Positions 8,450 to 15,854 of a DNA stretch of 58,813 nucleotides are shown piece by piece. Positions within the stretch are counted from its first letter, which is position 1, and every line of letters starts with the position of its first letter. The notes under the pieces were generated by a model. The model made no database searches, was not told where the DNA came from, and saw only the letters and a program-made list of their open reading frames with translations. The stretch is from Candidatus Babeliaceae bacterium (GTDB lineage: Bacteria > Babelota > Babeliae > Babelales > Babelaceae). The position numbers and the translations under genes are program-made. The DNA lies in contig SKJC01000010.1 in assembly GCA_007116155.1 (NCBI GenBank), positions 1-58,813 of the forward strand, given 5' to 3'.

Positions 8450-8975
8450 TTTTCTGCCGAGCATCTACCCTATCAAGCAAAAATATAGCATCCTCCGCAC
8501 GATCACTATCAACAGCAATGTATGCATGAGCGGCAGAAGCACCCCGTTCTTGAACAGATACAATGTACTCGTCCAATGAATTATATCTTCGTATAGTACT
8601 TCCATATAGACTATTCACCAATAGCCCAAATGACTCTACTGCACGCTGAATCGATATGTTCAAATTATATTCCGGTTCTAAAATGAGTATCTCCACTGGC
8701 ACAGCAATACGATTTGCAAGCAAAACCAACAACAAAGCCTCCCAAAGACACCCGCCAACGGCAGAAAATAAGATAACAAAGGGTTGTTCTTTTACCTTGC
8801 CTCTCCGTCGATAACAACGATAAAAACTTTCTAGGTCACCTAACACTTTTTCCAAAGCAATACTACGATACGAACCACTTGATCTTCTAAGCGCTAAACA
8901 GTTGCATTCATATAACGCTGGGTACGTAGAGCACAAGAACTCAAGCGCATGATCGGCATCTATAATTTTTTCCAT
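8106..8975 (-). CDS. Conserved-looking cytoplasmic protein of unknown function
   Basis: A 289-residue protein, not recognised. It has the composition of a well-folded soluble protein, no signal peptide, and alternating hydrophobic strands and helices (PFVILFSAVGGCLWEALLL, then VEILILEPEY, then AYIAVDSDRAEDAIFLLD). This could be a Rossmann-like alpha/beta fold, but no family motif is certain. Aromatic-rich C-terminal segments (NQPALWYLASLAS, YEWPEAVANCWLGDQAFF) support real coding. Its last ~340 bases overlap the 3' end of mreC on the other strand. It is divergent from the tRNA cluster, whose promoter lies just upstream of its start. Confidence 0.7.
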   Translation of the reverse strand: MEKIIDADHALEFLCSTYPALYECNCLALRRSSGSYRSIALEKVLGDLESFYRCYRRRGKVKEQPFVILFSAVGGCLWEALLLVLLANRIAVPVEILILEPEYNLNISIQRAVESFGLLVNSLYGSTIRRYNSLDEYIVSVQERGASAAHAYIAVDSDRAEDAIFLLDRVDARQKINQRVPFHNQPALWYLASLASHEETSGTIRHLYRSLVLFRNGFAAGFQLVQSGQYEWPEAVANCWLGDQAFFPPFCSWVEQQVLGGMELPGELFQRFLKEQDFEFLYSYLASSL

Positions 8976-8983
8976 GATTCCCT

Positions 8984-9012
8984 TTGACTTTTACCGTTCT
9001 ATATCTTATCAT
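8984..9012 (+). promoter_or_regulatory. Sigma-70-type promoter of the tRNA cluster
   Basis: TTGACT (8984-8989), a 17-nt spacer, TATCAT (9007-9012), about 25 bases before the first tRNA. The match is close to consensus; a transcription start near 9019 is inferred. Confidence 0.65.
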
Positions 9013-9036
9013 AGCAATGTTGATATAAAACGGTGA

Positions 9037-9112
9037 GGGCGATTAGCTCAGCTGGCAGAGCATCAGTCTTACAAACTGGGGGTCGCAGGTTCGAATCCTG
9101 CATCGCCCACCA
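9037..9112 (+). tRNA. tRNA-Val (anticodon UAC)
   Basis: A complete cloverleaf of 76 nt with an encoded CCA end: acceptor GGGCGAT pairs with ATCGCCC, D arm GCTC/GAGC, anticodon loop CTTACAA (anticodon TAC), T arm GCAGG-TTCGAAT-CCTGC. It is the first member of a four-tRNA run leading into pyrG. Confidence 0.96.
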
Positions 9113-9167
9113 TGATTCAGCCGGGTTAGCGCTCGTTAATACGTTATTTTGAAATAAAAAATTGGAT

Positions 9168-9243
9168 TCCTCGGTAGCTCAGTCGGTAGAGCAAACGACT
9201 GTTAATCGTTGGGTCGCAGGTTCGAGTCCTGCCCGAGGAGCCA
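9168..9243 (+). tRNA. tRNA-Asn (anticodon GUU)
   Basis: 76 nt with encoded CCA. The acceptor TCCTCGG pairs with CCGAGGA, the anticodon stem AACGA/TCGTT encloses CTGTTAA (anticodon GTT), and the T arm is GCAGG-TTCGAGT-CCTGC. It is separated by about 55 bases from the preceding tRNA-Val. Confidence 0.96.
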
Positions 9244-9246
9244 TAC

Positions 9247-9323
9247 GGGGCTATAGCTCAGTTGGTTAGAGCGTCCGCCTGTCACGCGGAAGGTCGCGAG
9301 TTCGAGTCTCGTTAGCCCCGCCA
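9247..9323 (+). tRNA. tRNA-Asp (anticodon GUC)
   Basis: 77 nt with encoded CCA. The acceptor GGGGCTA pairs with TAGCCCC, the anticodon stem CCGCC.../GGCGG-like arm encloses CTGTCAC (anticodon GTC), and a T arm with TTCGAGT follows. Only three bases separate it from tRNA-Asn, so the two are certainly co-transcribed. Confidence 0.96.
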
Positions 9324-9343
9324 TGTTTTTACATGGTAACAAT

Positions 9344-9368
9344 AAAGAAAGCCTTCGGGCTTTTTTTT
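9344..9368 (+). terminator. Rho-independent terminator inside the tRNA cluster
   Basis: The stem AAAGCC/GGCTTT (9348-9353 with 9358-9363) is closed by a stable TTCG tetraloop and followed by eight T. It should end transcription of Val-Asn-Asp before the second tRNA-Val and pyrG. Confidence 0.88.
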
Positions 9369-9387
9369 ATTGCAATAATTTGAGTGT

Positions 9388-9462
9388 AGGCGCGTAGCTC
9401 AGTGGTAGAGCACTGCTTTGACGTAGCAGGGGTCAGCGGTTCAATCCCGCTCGTGCCTACCA
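9388..9462 (+). tRNA. tRNA-Val (anticodon GAC)
   Basis: 75 nt with encoded CCA. The acceptor AGGCGCG pairs with CGTGCCT (one G-T pair), the anticodon stem CTGCT/AGCAG encloses TTGACGT (anticodon GAC), and the T arm is AGCGG-TTCAATC-CCGCT. It is a second valine isoacceptor. It lies beyond a terminator and 31 bases before pyrG, with no room for a full promoter between terminator and tRNA, so it depends on read-through or an overlapping promoter. Confidence 0.95.
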
Positions 9463-9493
9463 TTTTTATTATCCCCGAAAAAGAGAGAGCGGT

Positions 9494-11161
9494 ATGAAAA
9501 CAAAATATATTTTTGTTACTGGTGGCGTTGTTAGTTCATTAGGCAAAGGTATCATCGCCGCCTCCCTGGGAAAACTCCTTACCGCCCGTGGTTTTTCAGT
9601 AACTATTCAGAAATTAGATCCCTATTTAAATATAGATCCCGGCACCATGAGCCCTTTTCAGCATGGCGAAGTGTTTGTTACGGCTGACGGTGCAGAAACA
9701 GATCTTGACCTCGGACATTACGAACGCTTTATTAATCGCAATTTAACCAAAGCAAGCAGTGTTAGCGCAGGAAAAATCTATCAAAACGTCTTAGAAAGAG
9801 AGCGCAAGGGTGAATTTTTAGGTGCTACAGTTCAAATAATTCCGCATATTACCAATGAGATCAAACGGCATATTTTCGCTGCTGGTGGCGATGGTTCAAA
9901 CTTTGTAATCGTCGAAATTGGAGGTACCATTGGCGATATTGAAGGCCTACCGTTTATCGAAGCCATACGACAAATTCGCCTTGAAGCAGGGCAACAAAAC
10001 GCACTTTTTTTGCATGCAACCCTTATTCCATTTATTCCCACCACAGGTGAACTTAAGACAAAACCAACACAACATAGTGTTCAGGAATTACGCAGTCTTG
10101 GTATTCAACCAGACATTCTTGTCTGTCGTAGCCAAGGACACATATCCAAACCTGAGCGTGAAAAAATTGGCCTATTTACTAATGTGCCCGCAGAAGCAGT
10201 CATTTCATGCATAGACCAACCATCTATTTACCAAGTGCCACTTGCCCTGGAAGAAGAAGGCTTAGTAACTCAAGTCTTGCAACGCGTAGGCGTATCACAA
10301 GCTATCGAGCCAGATCTCACGCAGTGGCGCATAGTCGCCCACAAATCACAACAATCATTACCAACCGTTCACATTGGCATCGCCGGAAAATATACCAAAC
10401 TCTCTGATGCATATCTTTCCGTAGTCGAAGCACTTAAACATGCGGGCATTTATACCGATTGCTCCATACAAATTCAATGGATTTCCGCTGAAGAATGCAC
10501 AACCCCAGAAGCAGCTACTACTGCCCTGCAAGGACTCGACGGCTTACTCGTGCCAGGAGGATTTGGTATACGCGGCATTGAGGGAAAAATCAATTTAATA
10601 ACCGCTGCTCGCACACAATGCATACCATTTTTTGGAATCTGCTTAGGAATGCAATGTGCAGTTATTGAATACGCACGCAATGTATGCAACATAATGCGCG
10701 CAAATAGCGCTGAATTTATGGCCCCGGATGATGTCGCTGTAATTGACCTTATGGCAGAACAAAAAGAAAAAATAGGCCTCGGTGGCACAATGCGTCTCGG
10801 TTCATTTCCCTGCAAAATAAACTCTACAAGCAAAGCGTATACCGGATACCAAAAGGAACTCGTTCAAGAACGACATCGTCACCGCTACGAAGTAAGCGAT
10901 ATCATTCGACCAATACTTGAAAAAAATGGTATGCGGATCTCGGGAACTTCACCCGATACCACATTGGTTGAAATTATCGAAGTGCCAGATCATCCCTGGT
11001 TTATTGGCGTTCAATTTCATCCAGAATTACAATCTCGCCCAGAATCCCCGCACCCCCTATTTATGAACTTTGTAACTGCAACAATCGAAGAGAAAAACAA
11101 AAAGTGTTGCCCAGACACAAATACTAAAACAAAAACATACAAACCATACATAAACGCATGA
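9494..11161 (+). CDS. pyrG: CTP synthase (glutamine-hydrolysing)
   Basis: CTP synthase of normal length (555 residues): ATP-dependent amination of UTP to CTP, using ammonia from glutamine. The N-terminal synthetase domain opens with the invariant KYIFVTGGVVSSLGKGI and contains LDPYLNIDPGTMSPFQHGEVFVT-type substrate loops. The C-terminal class I glutamine amidotransferase domain has FFGICLGMQ with the nucleophile Cys383, and FHPE near the end for the His/Glu pair. It lies directly after tRNA-Val(GAC) and is probably co-transcribed with it. The cell can therefore make CTP from UTP even though it also carries a nucleoside importer. Confidence 0.98.
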   Translation: MKTKYIFVTGGVVSSLGKGIIAASLGKLLTARGFSVTIQKLDPYLNIDPGTMSPFQHGEVFVTADGAETDLDLGHYERFINRNLTKASSVSAGKIYQNVLERERKGEFLGATVQIIPHITNEIKRHIFAAGGDGSNFVIVEIGGTIGDIEGLPFIEAIRQIRLEAGQQNALFLHATLIPFIPTTGELKTKPTQHSVQELRSLGIQPDILVCRSQGHISKPEREKIGLFTNVPAEAVISCIDQPSIYQVPLALEEEGLVTQVLQRVGVSQAIEPDLTQWRIVAHKSQQSLPTVHIGIAGKYTKLSDAYLSVVEALKHAGIYTDCSIQIQWISAEECTTPEAATTALQGLDGLLVPGGFGIRGIEGKINLITAARTQCIPFFGICLGMQCAVIEYARNVCNIMRANSAEFMAPDDVAVIDLMAEQKEKIGLGGTMRLGSFPCKINSTSKAYTGYQKELVQERHRHRYEVSDIIRPILEKNGMRISGTSPDTTLVEIIEVPDHPWFIGVQFHPELQSRPESPHPLFMNFVTATIEEKNKKCCPDTNTKTKTYKPYINA

Positions 11162-11164
11162 AAA

Positions 11165-11211
11165 GACGCGGGGGTGCGCTTTTATACATACCCCCGCTAA
11201 ATAAAAAAACT
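11165..11211 (-). terminator. Possible terminator between pyrG and a convergent gene
   Basis: An 8-bp GC-rich stem (11168-11175 with 11190-11197) and a 14-nt loop between the pyrG stop and the convergent gene at 11212. T runs are poor on both strands (a short TCTTTT on minus), so efficiency is doubtful. Confidence 0.4.
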
Positions 11212-11511
11212 CTATTCGATGATAGTCTCTTCAAGACCAACCGAAAATTTTTCCCAAGGTGCTCGATTAGCATTCAGAATAGTAACCCAATTTTGCAAGT
11301 AATTACGCATCTCTTCATTGGTAATAGAGCCCGCATCAAGTTGCTTCTGTAAATCCACCTTATACGTATCATAAGAAACTTTGAAATCTTTATACTCAGC
11401 ATCTCGACGCGCATAATATTCTTGTTGCTCTTTTTCTGAATTAAAAGATAACGCCTGCATTAAATTCACCGCTCCCAATAAAAACAAACTAACCAAAAAT
11501 ATGCGCCTCAC
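11212..11511 (-). CDS. Small secreted protein, tandem paralogue A
   Basis: A 99-residue exported protein of unknown function. I place the start at the GTG at 11511 because AAGGAG lies eight to nine bases upstream and the product begins MRRIFLVSLFLLGAVNLMQA, a good signal peptide. The ATG at 11535 overlaps the ribosome-binding site. The mature part is a helical module with YKDFKVSYDTYKVDLQKQ, then DAGSITNEEMRNYLQNW, then APWEKFS. The same module recurs in the next gene (11604-11889): YKxFKVxYDxY, DAGxIxxxEMRxYLQ and WEKF are shared. The two genes are a tandem duplication. Confidence 0.68.
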   Translation of the reverse strand: MRRIFLVSLFLLGAVNLMQALSFNSEKEQQEYYARRDAEYKDFKVSYDTYKVDLQKQLDAGSITNEEMRNYLQNWVTILNANRAPWEKFSVGLEETIIE

Positions 11512-11603
11512 CAGATTGATCTCCTTTTTTACCATTACTTATCTAATATAAGAATAACAATATCAGAATACCTCTCTAATTGTAAATAATTGCAAGCGCT
11601 ATT

Positions 11604-11889
11604 TTAAAATTCAGCCGTAAACTTTTCCCAAAGCTCCGTATTAAGTTTCCATCTAGCAGTAAAATGTTGTAGATAATCACGCATCTCTTTTTTGGAAATA
11701 CGACCGGCATCAAAAGCTTCCTTCAAAGTTTTTCTATAAGCATCATAGCGAACCTTAAATTTTTTATATTTCTCACCAGGACACTTAAAATACTCAACAC
11801 CTTCTTTTTTCACATTGACCGCAAGAACCTGGTGTACACGTATTGTTCCTAATAAAACAAATAGCCCCACCAAAAAAGAATCGCATCAT
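11604..11889 (-). pseudogene. Small secreted protein, tandem paralogue B, frameshifted in the signal peptide
   Basis: An 89-codon frame (11604-11873) beginning at a TTG with no initiation site, but clearly homologous to its neighbour: YKKFKVRYDAYRK, FDAGRISKKEMRDYLQHF, LWEKFTAEF. Just upstream is AGGGAGG followed by ATG ATG (11889-11884) in another frame. Removing one T from the T6 run at 11877-11872 joins them into MMRFFLVGLFVLLGT, which matches the start of paralogue A (MRRIFLVSLFLLGA). So one base has been gained in a homopolymer. This is either a real frameshift, a slippage or phase-variation tract, or a sequencing error. A restored product would be 94 residues. Confidence 0.65.
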
Positions 11890-12047
11890 CCTCCCTCTCT
11901 TTTTCCTATATACTATGTCTATCTTATTAAAATTATTTTATAATTAAAAAATAATTTTAATATTAAAAACAAAAAACCTAGCAAAAACCAAAGATTTGCA
12001 ACTATCTCCTATCTAGCAATATACGGGCATAAAAAATCAGATTTTGC

Positions 12048-12317
12048 TCAAGAAACCTTTGGCAAATCAGTTATCGTAGTTCCTATATACAAAAAACGAG
12101 GAACGTGAAGATCACCAAAAGATACCTTATCCGCAAACATTTTTATTGGACGAACCCAGATTCCATAACTTCCATATAACGCTTGATACACCACAAGCTC
12201 TTCCAATGTTTCCGAATGACGAGCAAGGCCAAGAACTTGATAATAATTTCCTTTAAAATGACGATAAAGGCCCAACGGTATAGTCTCTAATCGTTCATCC
12301 ATTTTTTGTATTCCCAT
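12048..12317 (-). CDS. DUF1653 domain protein
   Basis: An 89-residue single-domain protein matching the DUF1653 family: GLYRHFKGNYYQVLGLARHSET, ELVVYQALYGSYGIWVRPIKMF and VPRFLYIG are the family's conserved blocks. Its biochemical role is not established. Either the ATG at 12317 or a second in-frame ATG at 12302 (GGGA nine bases before it) could be the start. It lies about 50 bases downstream of the ABC-F gene on the same strand and may be co-transcribed with it. It is cytoplasmic, with no signal peptide. Confidence 0.88.
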   Translation of the reverse strand: MGIQKMDERLETIPLGLYRHFKGNYYQVLGLARHSETLEELVVYQALYGSYGIWVRPIKMFADKVSFGDLHVPRFLYIGTTITDLPKVS

Positions 12318-12367
12318 AATACATCACCAACACCTTTTGAAACAGCAACACTCTTAATTTTACCCGC

Positions 12368-14248
12368 CTATTGCAACTCATACAGCCGCTGCTGTTTTTT
12401 CTCCCAATCATGCATAACAACAGCAAGCTCCTTTTGGTCACTCTTCAACGCCTGCAACAGTTTTTCATATCCCGATGTTCCATACCCATGATCAATGAAC
12501 GCATGCTCTATTTTTTGAATACTACTCTCTAACTTTGCAATTCGCCGCTCAAGTTGGACAATCTCTTTTTTTAACGCCTTTTTTTCAGCATCACCATCAA
12601 TTGATTGCGTTTTTCCTACAACCACATCTTGCAGTGTTGATGGACCAGAGACAATAGCTTGTTGTTGTTTGTAAGCACGATACGCATCATAATTACCGTG
12701 GAACAACGCGCCGCCATCTGGCCGTAGCTCAAATACATGCGTTGCAAGCCTATTAACAAAGTCATGATCGTGCGAAACAAAGAGTATCGTACCATCAAAT
12801 GCCTGTAAGGCTTGCAACAGCACCTCTTTTGACTGCATATCTAAGTGGTTGGTGGGTTCATCCAACAGCAAAAAATTGGCGCCCTGTAGCAATAAAATCG
12901 CCATACAGAGGCGATTTTTTTCACCGCCACTCAAAACACCAATCTTTTTATCAACGGCATCACCTTCAAATAAAAATGATCCAAGCAAACCGCGTATACG
13001 CGCACGGTTACCATCAGGAGCAACTGAATCAACATACTCCATAATAGTCATATACTGATTTAAAACAGCATTTTGATCCTGCACGAACGATGCGACCTGT
13101 ACTCGCTCACCAAACGAGACCGTGCCTTCATAATCAGAATATCGCCCATCTAAACAGCCAAGAAGGGTCGACTTACCGGTACCATTGGGCGCTACAACAG
13201 CAATTTTTTGTCCACGCTCTACAATCAAAGAAACTTGCTTAAAAATTTGACTAGATCCAAAACGGTAGGCAAGGTTTTTCATTGAACAGACAATACGCGC
13301 TGAACGCTCAGCATGAGGCAAAACGATTTTAATTGGTTTAGGTTTAGGAGGTAACGTTAACCGCTGAATCCGGTTAACCTCTTTCAACATAGCTTGAGCA
13401 GCCTGTGCTTTGCTTGCCGATGCGCGAAAACGTTGTATTGTTGCCATTTTTTGTGCAATTTCACGCTGCTGCTGTTCATAGTGGATATACAACAACTCCA
13501 AATCTTTTTCTTTCTGTTTCCGGTATGCCGTATAGTTGCCCGGATAGGAAGTTAATTTTCCTCGCTCTAATTCAATAGTAGAATCGCACAACGCATCAAG
13601 TACATACCGATCATGGCAGACCAATAAAAAACCAGACTTCAATGACCGCAAATAACCAACGAACCAATCTTTTGTTTGTAAATCTAAATGATTAGTCGGT
13701 TCATCAAACAAATAAAAATCAGAACCACTCATCATCAAACGGGCTAAAACAACACGCATCCCCCAACCAAGACTTAATGATGAAACTGGCTTACGCATCA
13801 TAGACTCTGAAAAACCAAGGCCCAACAAAATCGTCCTAGCCATTCGCTCAATATGCGCAGGCGTATACTGATTCAATCGCTCTTGTACATGGTTATATTT
13901 TTCTAATACCGCATCATGATATTCATGCTCTAGGAGATACTCTAACCGCTCAGCTTCAGCCTGTAGATGCGCTAATGTTCCACAACCAGCAAATGTTTCA
14001 TCAAAAACTGACTGATGCGAAGTAAGTAATAATTCCTGAGGCAGATACCCAATCTGCAAACCATGCGCAATATCAACCGTCCCATGATCTAACGCAATTT
14101 TTCTAGCAAGCACTTTCAAGAGCGTTGACTTACCAGCACCATTACTACCAACCAGACCAATACGGCGTCTCGGATCAATTGCCGTACTTACGCCATCAAG
14201 TATCGCTTGATCTCCAAATCCTAAATATGCGTCTTTAATTGCAATCAT
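12368..14248 (-). CDS. ABC-F family ATPase (Uup/EttA-like)
   Basis: A soluble protein of 626 residues with two ABC ATPase domains and no membrane segment. Domain 1 has Walker A GSNGAGKST (about residue 34-42), a signature written LSLGW and Walker B FLFDEPTNHLDL-like (YLFDEPTNHLD). Domain 2 has APNGTGKST, LSGGEKNRL and LLLDEPTNHLD. The two are joined by a charged helical linker (about 240-310), the P-site tRNA-interaction motif of the ABC-F family. The C-terminal ~70 residues form a coiled coil, as in Uup. ABC-F proteins act on ribosomes to resolve stalls or protect against antibiotics; which subgroup this is cannot be decided by eye. Confidence 0.93.
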   Translation of the reverse strand: MIAIKDAYLGFGDQAILDGVSTAIDPRRRIGLVGSNGAGKSTLLKVLARKIALDHGTVDIAHGLQIGYLPQELLLTSHQSVFDETFAGCGTLAHLQAEAERLEYLLEHEYHDAVLEKYNHVQERLNQYTPAHIERMARTILLGLGFSESMMRKPVSSLSLGWGMRVVLARLMMSGSDFYLFDEPTNHLDLQTKDWFVGYLRSLKSGFLLVCHDRYVLDALCDSTIELERGKLTSYPGNYTAYRKQKEKDLELLYIHYEQQQREIAQKMATIQRFRASASKAQAAQAMLKEVNRIQRLTLPPKPKPIKIVLPHAERSARIVCSMKNLAYRFGSSQIFKQVSLIVERGQKIAVVAPNGTGKSTLLGCLDGRYSDYEGTVSFGERVQVASFVQDQNAVLNQYMTIMEYVDSVAPDGNRARIRGLLGSFLFEGDAVDKKIGVLSGGEKNRLCMAILLLQGANFLLLDEPTNHLDMQSKEVLLQALQAFDGTILFVSHDHDFVNRLATHVFELRPDGGALFHGNYDAYRAYKQQQAIVSGPSTLQDVVVGKTQSIDGDAEKKALKKEIVQLERRIAKLESSIQKIEHAFIDHGYGTSGYEKLLQALKSDQKELAVVMHDWEKKQQRLYELQ

Positions 14249-14351
14249 CTTCTTCTTACGTAATCAATAAAAATCATCAATACATTTTATTTTACACTAA
14301 AATCAACCTCCTAGCGCGCTAAAAGATGTACGTCTACGCTTCTTATTAATA

Positions 14352-14380
14352 TTGACAAACTGGATAAAAAACAATATAAT
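14352..14380 (+). promoter_or_regulatory. Perfect-consensus sigma-70 promoter before the USP/PPP operon
   Basis: TTGACA (14352-14357), exactly 17 bases, TATAAT (14375-14380). The predicted start near 14387 gives a leader of about 20 bases containing AAAAAGGA before the ATG at 14408. It is the only full consensus promoter I found in the window. Confidence 0.82.
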
Positions 14381-14407
14381 TAAAAGAAAAATAAAAAGGA
14401 TAAAAAT

Positions 14408-15844
14408 ATGAAACAAATAAAACAGACCATTATCGGCATACTGCTACTTGTATGCTCTCCAAGTATGATTCACCCAGCGAGCTGGTATGAACGGACACTT
14501 GAGCGTGTAACACAAGCAACCAAAACAATAACTTCATGGCTAACCGAACAGATAACGCCATTTTTCAGCCGCGTTCAATCGGTTCTATCGGAAAAAAAAG
14601 CTCAAAATACTCAAACTGACCTGCTAAACAGCCAAGACAAAAACATAGAAGCAGAGCCTACAAATGATGCACAAACAACAGCTGAATTAACGAAAAAAAA
14701 CGAAGAGCTCTTAGAAAAAAATAATCAATTAAACGAACAACTCAAACAACAAAAGGCGTCCCTTGATCAACAAGCAGAAGAATATAAAGCACAAGTTGAA
14801 GAACAACAGAAAAAACAAGCAGATAGCGAGTCACGCAACAAAGAATTACTGAAACAAATTGATACGCTTCAAAGCACACGGGAAGAACTGGAAAGACAAA
14901 CGCAAGAAAACAAATCTTTAAAAGAGCTAAACGCTATTTTGGAGCACCAACTCCTTGCGCAGGAAGAAAAAATAGAAGCGCTAGAAAAAAAACAACTAGA
15001 TAACGAGTCCTTAAACAATCAATTATTGCAAGAAATCACCCAACTGAAAAAAAAGCCGCAGCCACAAAAAAACAAAACGAAAGAATTACCTCCTCTTCCA
15101 AAATTAGATCAAAAGACAATTCAATCTCCCGCAAAACAGCCGCCCATACCAATTGCAAACACGGAAGAATATATGTGCTATCGAAATGCACTATTGCAAA
15201 TGCTAAAATATGCAGGAATCAAGCAACCTTTGTACAAAACCATAGGCTCATGGCAAACGCCACAACTTGCTGACTTTTTTAACAAGCAAACAAGTAATAT
15301 CATTAATATCGTACAAAACTACCCCGAGCTACACAACCAACTAGAAGAATGGTTTCCCGGAGAACAACAAAACGATATTAGCGAATTTTTACAAAAACTG
15401 GTTGTAGAAAAATTATTAAAAAATAAAATAAACAACATGCTTGGCGCGAGCAAACAACAACCTGTTGAAACAGCGATCAATAACTCATCAGACAATAAAA
15501 AATATCTCGCAATCACTCTCGAACAACCGCGTAAAATAGTTACAACTGATTGGGGCGACGGACAATTTGTAACCGAAGAAGGCGTACTCGATACAGATAA
15601 TCTTATTAAAGTTCACGAAACAATAGAAGGGTATCAACTCATTGGCGCCGCCTACCGATATGGCGCAACAACAGAGGGCGGCCACATTGTCAGCTTTGTA
15701 AACAAGCAAGGAACATGGTATTTGTGTGACGATGAATACATCAAACAAGTATCGCCTCTGCAAAATGGACAACTAAAAACTTACACATCCGTTAAGGGAG
15801 CCGCGTTTCCCGTACTCGCGCTCTATGAAAAAATAGAAAATTAA
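14408..15844 (+). CDS. Secreted USP-like (peptidase C19) cysteine protease with long coiled coil
   Basis: A 478-residue exported protein: signal peptide (about 1-24), a long Gln/Glu/Lys coiled coil (about 75-220), a Pro-rich joint, then a compact domain resembling eukaryotic ubiquitin-specific proteases. The Cys box is EEYMCYRNALLQML (candidate nucleophile Cys257; it keeps CYRNALLQ but has lost the usual NxGN). EQQNDISEFLQKLV resembles the QQDxxEF box. The His box is EGGHIVSFVNKQGTWYLCDDEYI, with His426 and Asp441/442 correctly spaced. The catalytic triad therefore looks complete. Ubiquitin is a host protein, so removal of host ubiquitin or ubiquitin-like tags is the likely role (inference). 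It is followed after 10 bases by a PPP phosphatase gene in the same operon. A paralogue is at 45319. Confidence 0.75.
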   Translation: MKQIKQTIIGILLLVCSPSMIHPASWYERTLERVTQATKTITSWLTEQITPFFSRVQSVLSEKKAQNTQTDLLNSQDKNIEAEPTNDAQTTAELTKKNEELLEKNNQLNEQLKQQKASLDQQAEEYKAQVEEQQKKQADSESRNKELLKQIDTLQSTREELERQTQENKSLKELNAILEHQLLAQEEKIEALEKKQLDNESLNNQLLQEITQLKKKPQPQKNKTKELPPLPKLDQKTIQSPAKQPPIPIANTEEYMCYRNALLQMLKYAGIKQPLYKTIGSWQTPQLADFFNKQTSNIINIVQNYPELHNQLEEWFPGEQQNDISEFLQKLVVEKLLKNKINNMLGASKQQPVETAINNSSDNKKYLAITLEQPRKIVTTDWGDGQFVTEEGVLDTDNLIKVHETIEGYQLIGAAYRYGATTEGGHIVSFVNKQGTWYLCDDEYIKQVSPLQNGQLKTYTSVKGAAFPVLALYEKIEN

Positions 15845-15854
15845 CAGGAGCGCA

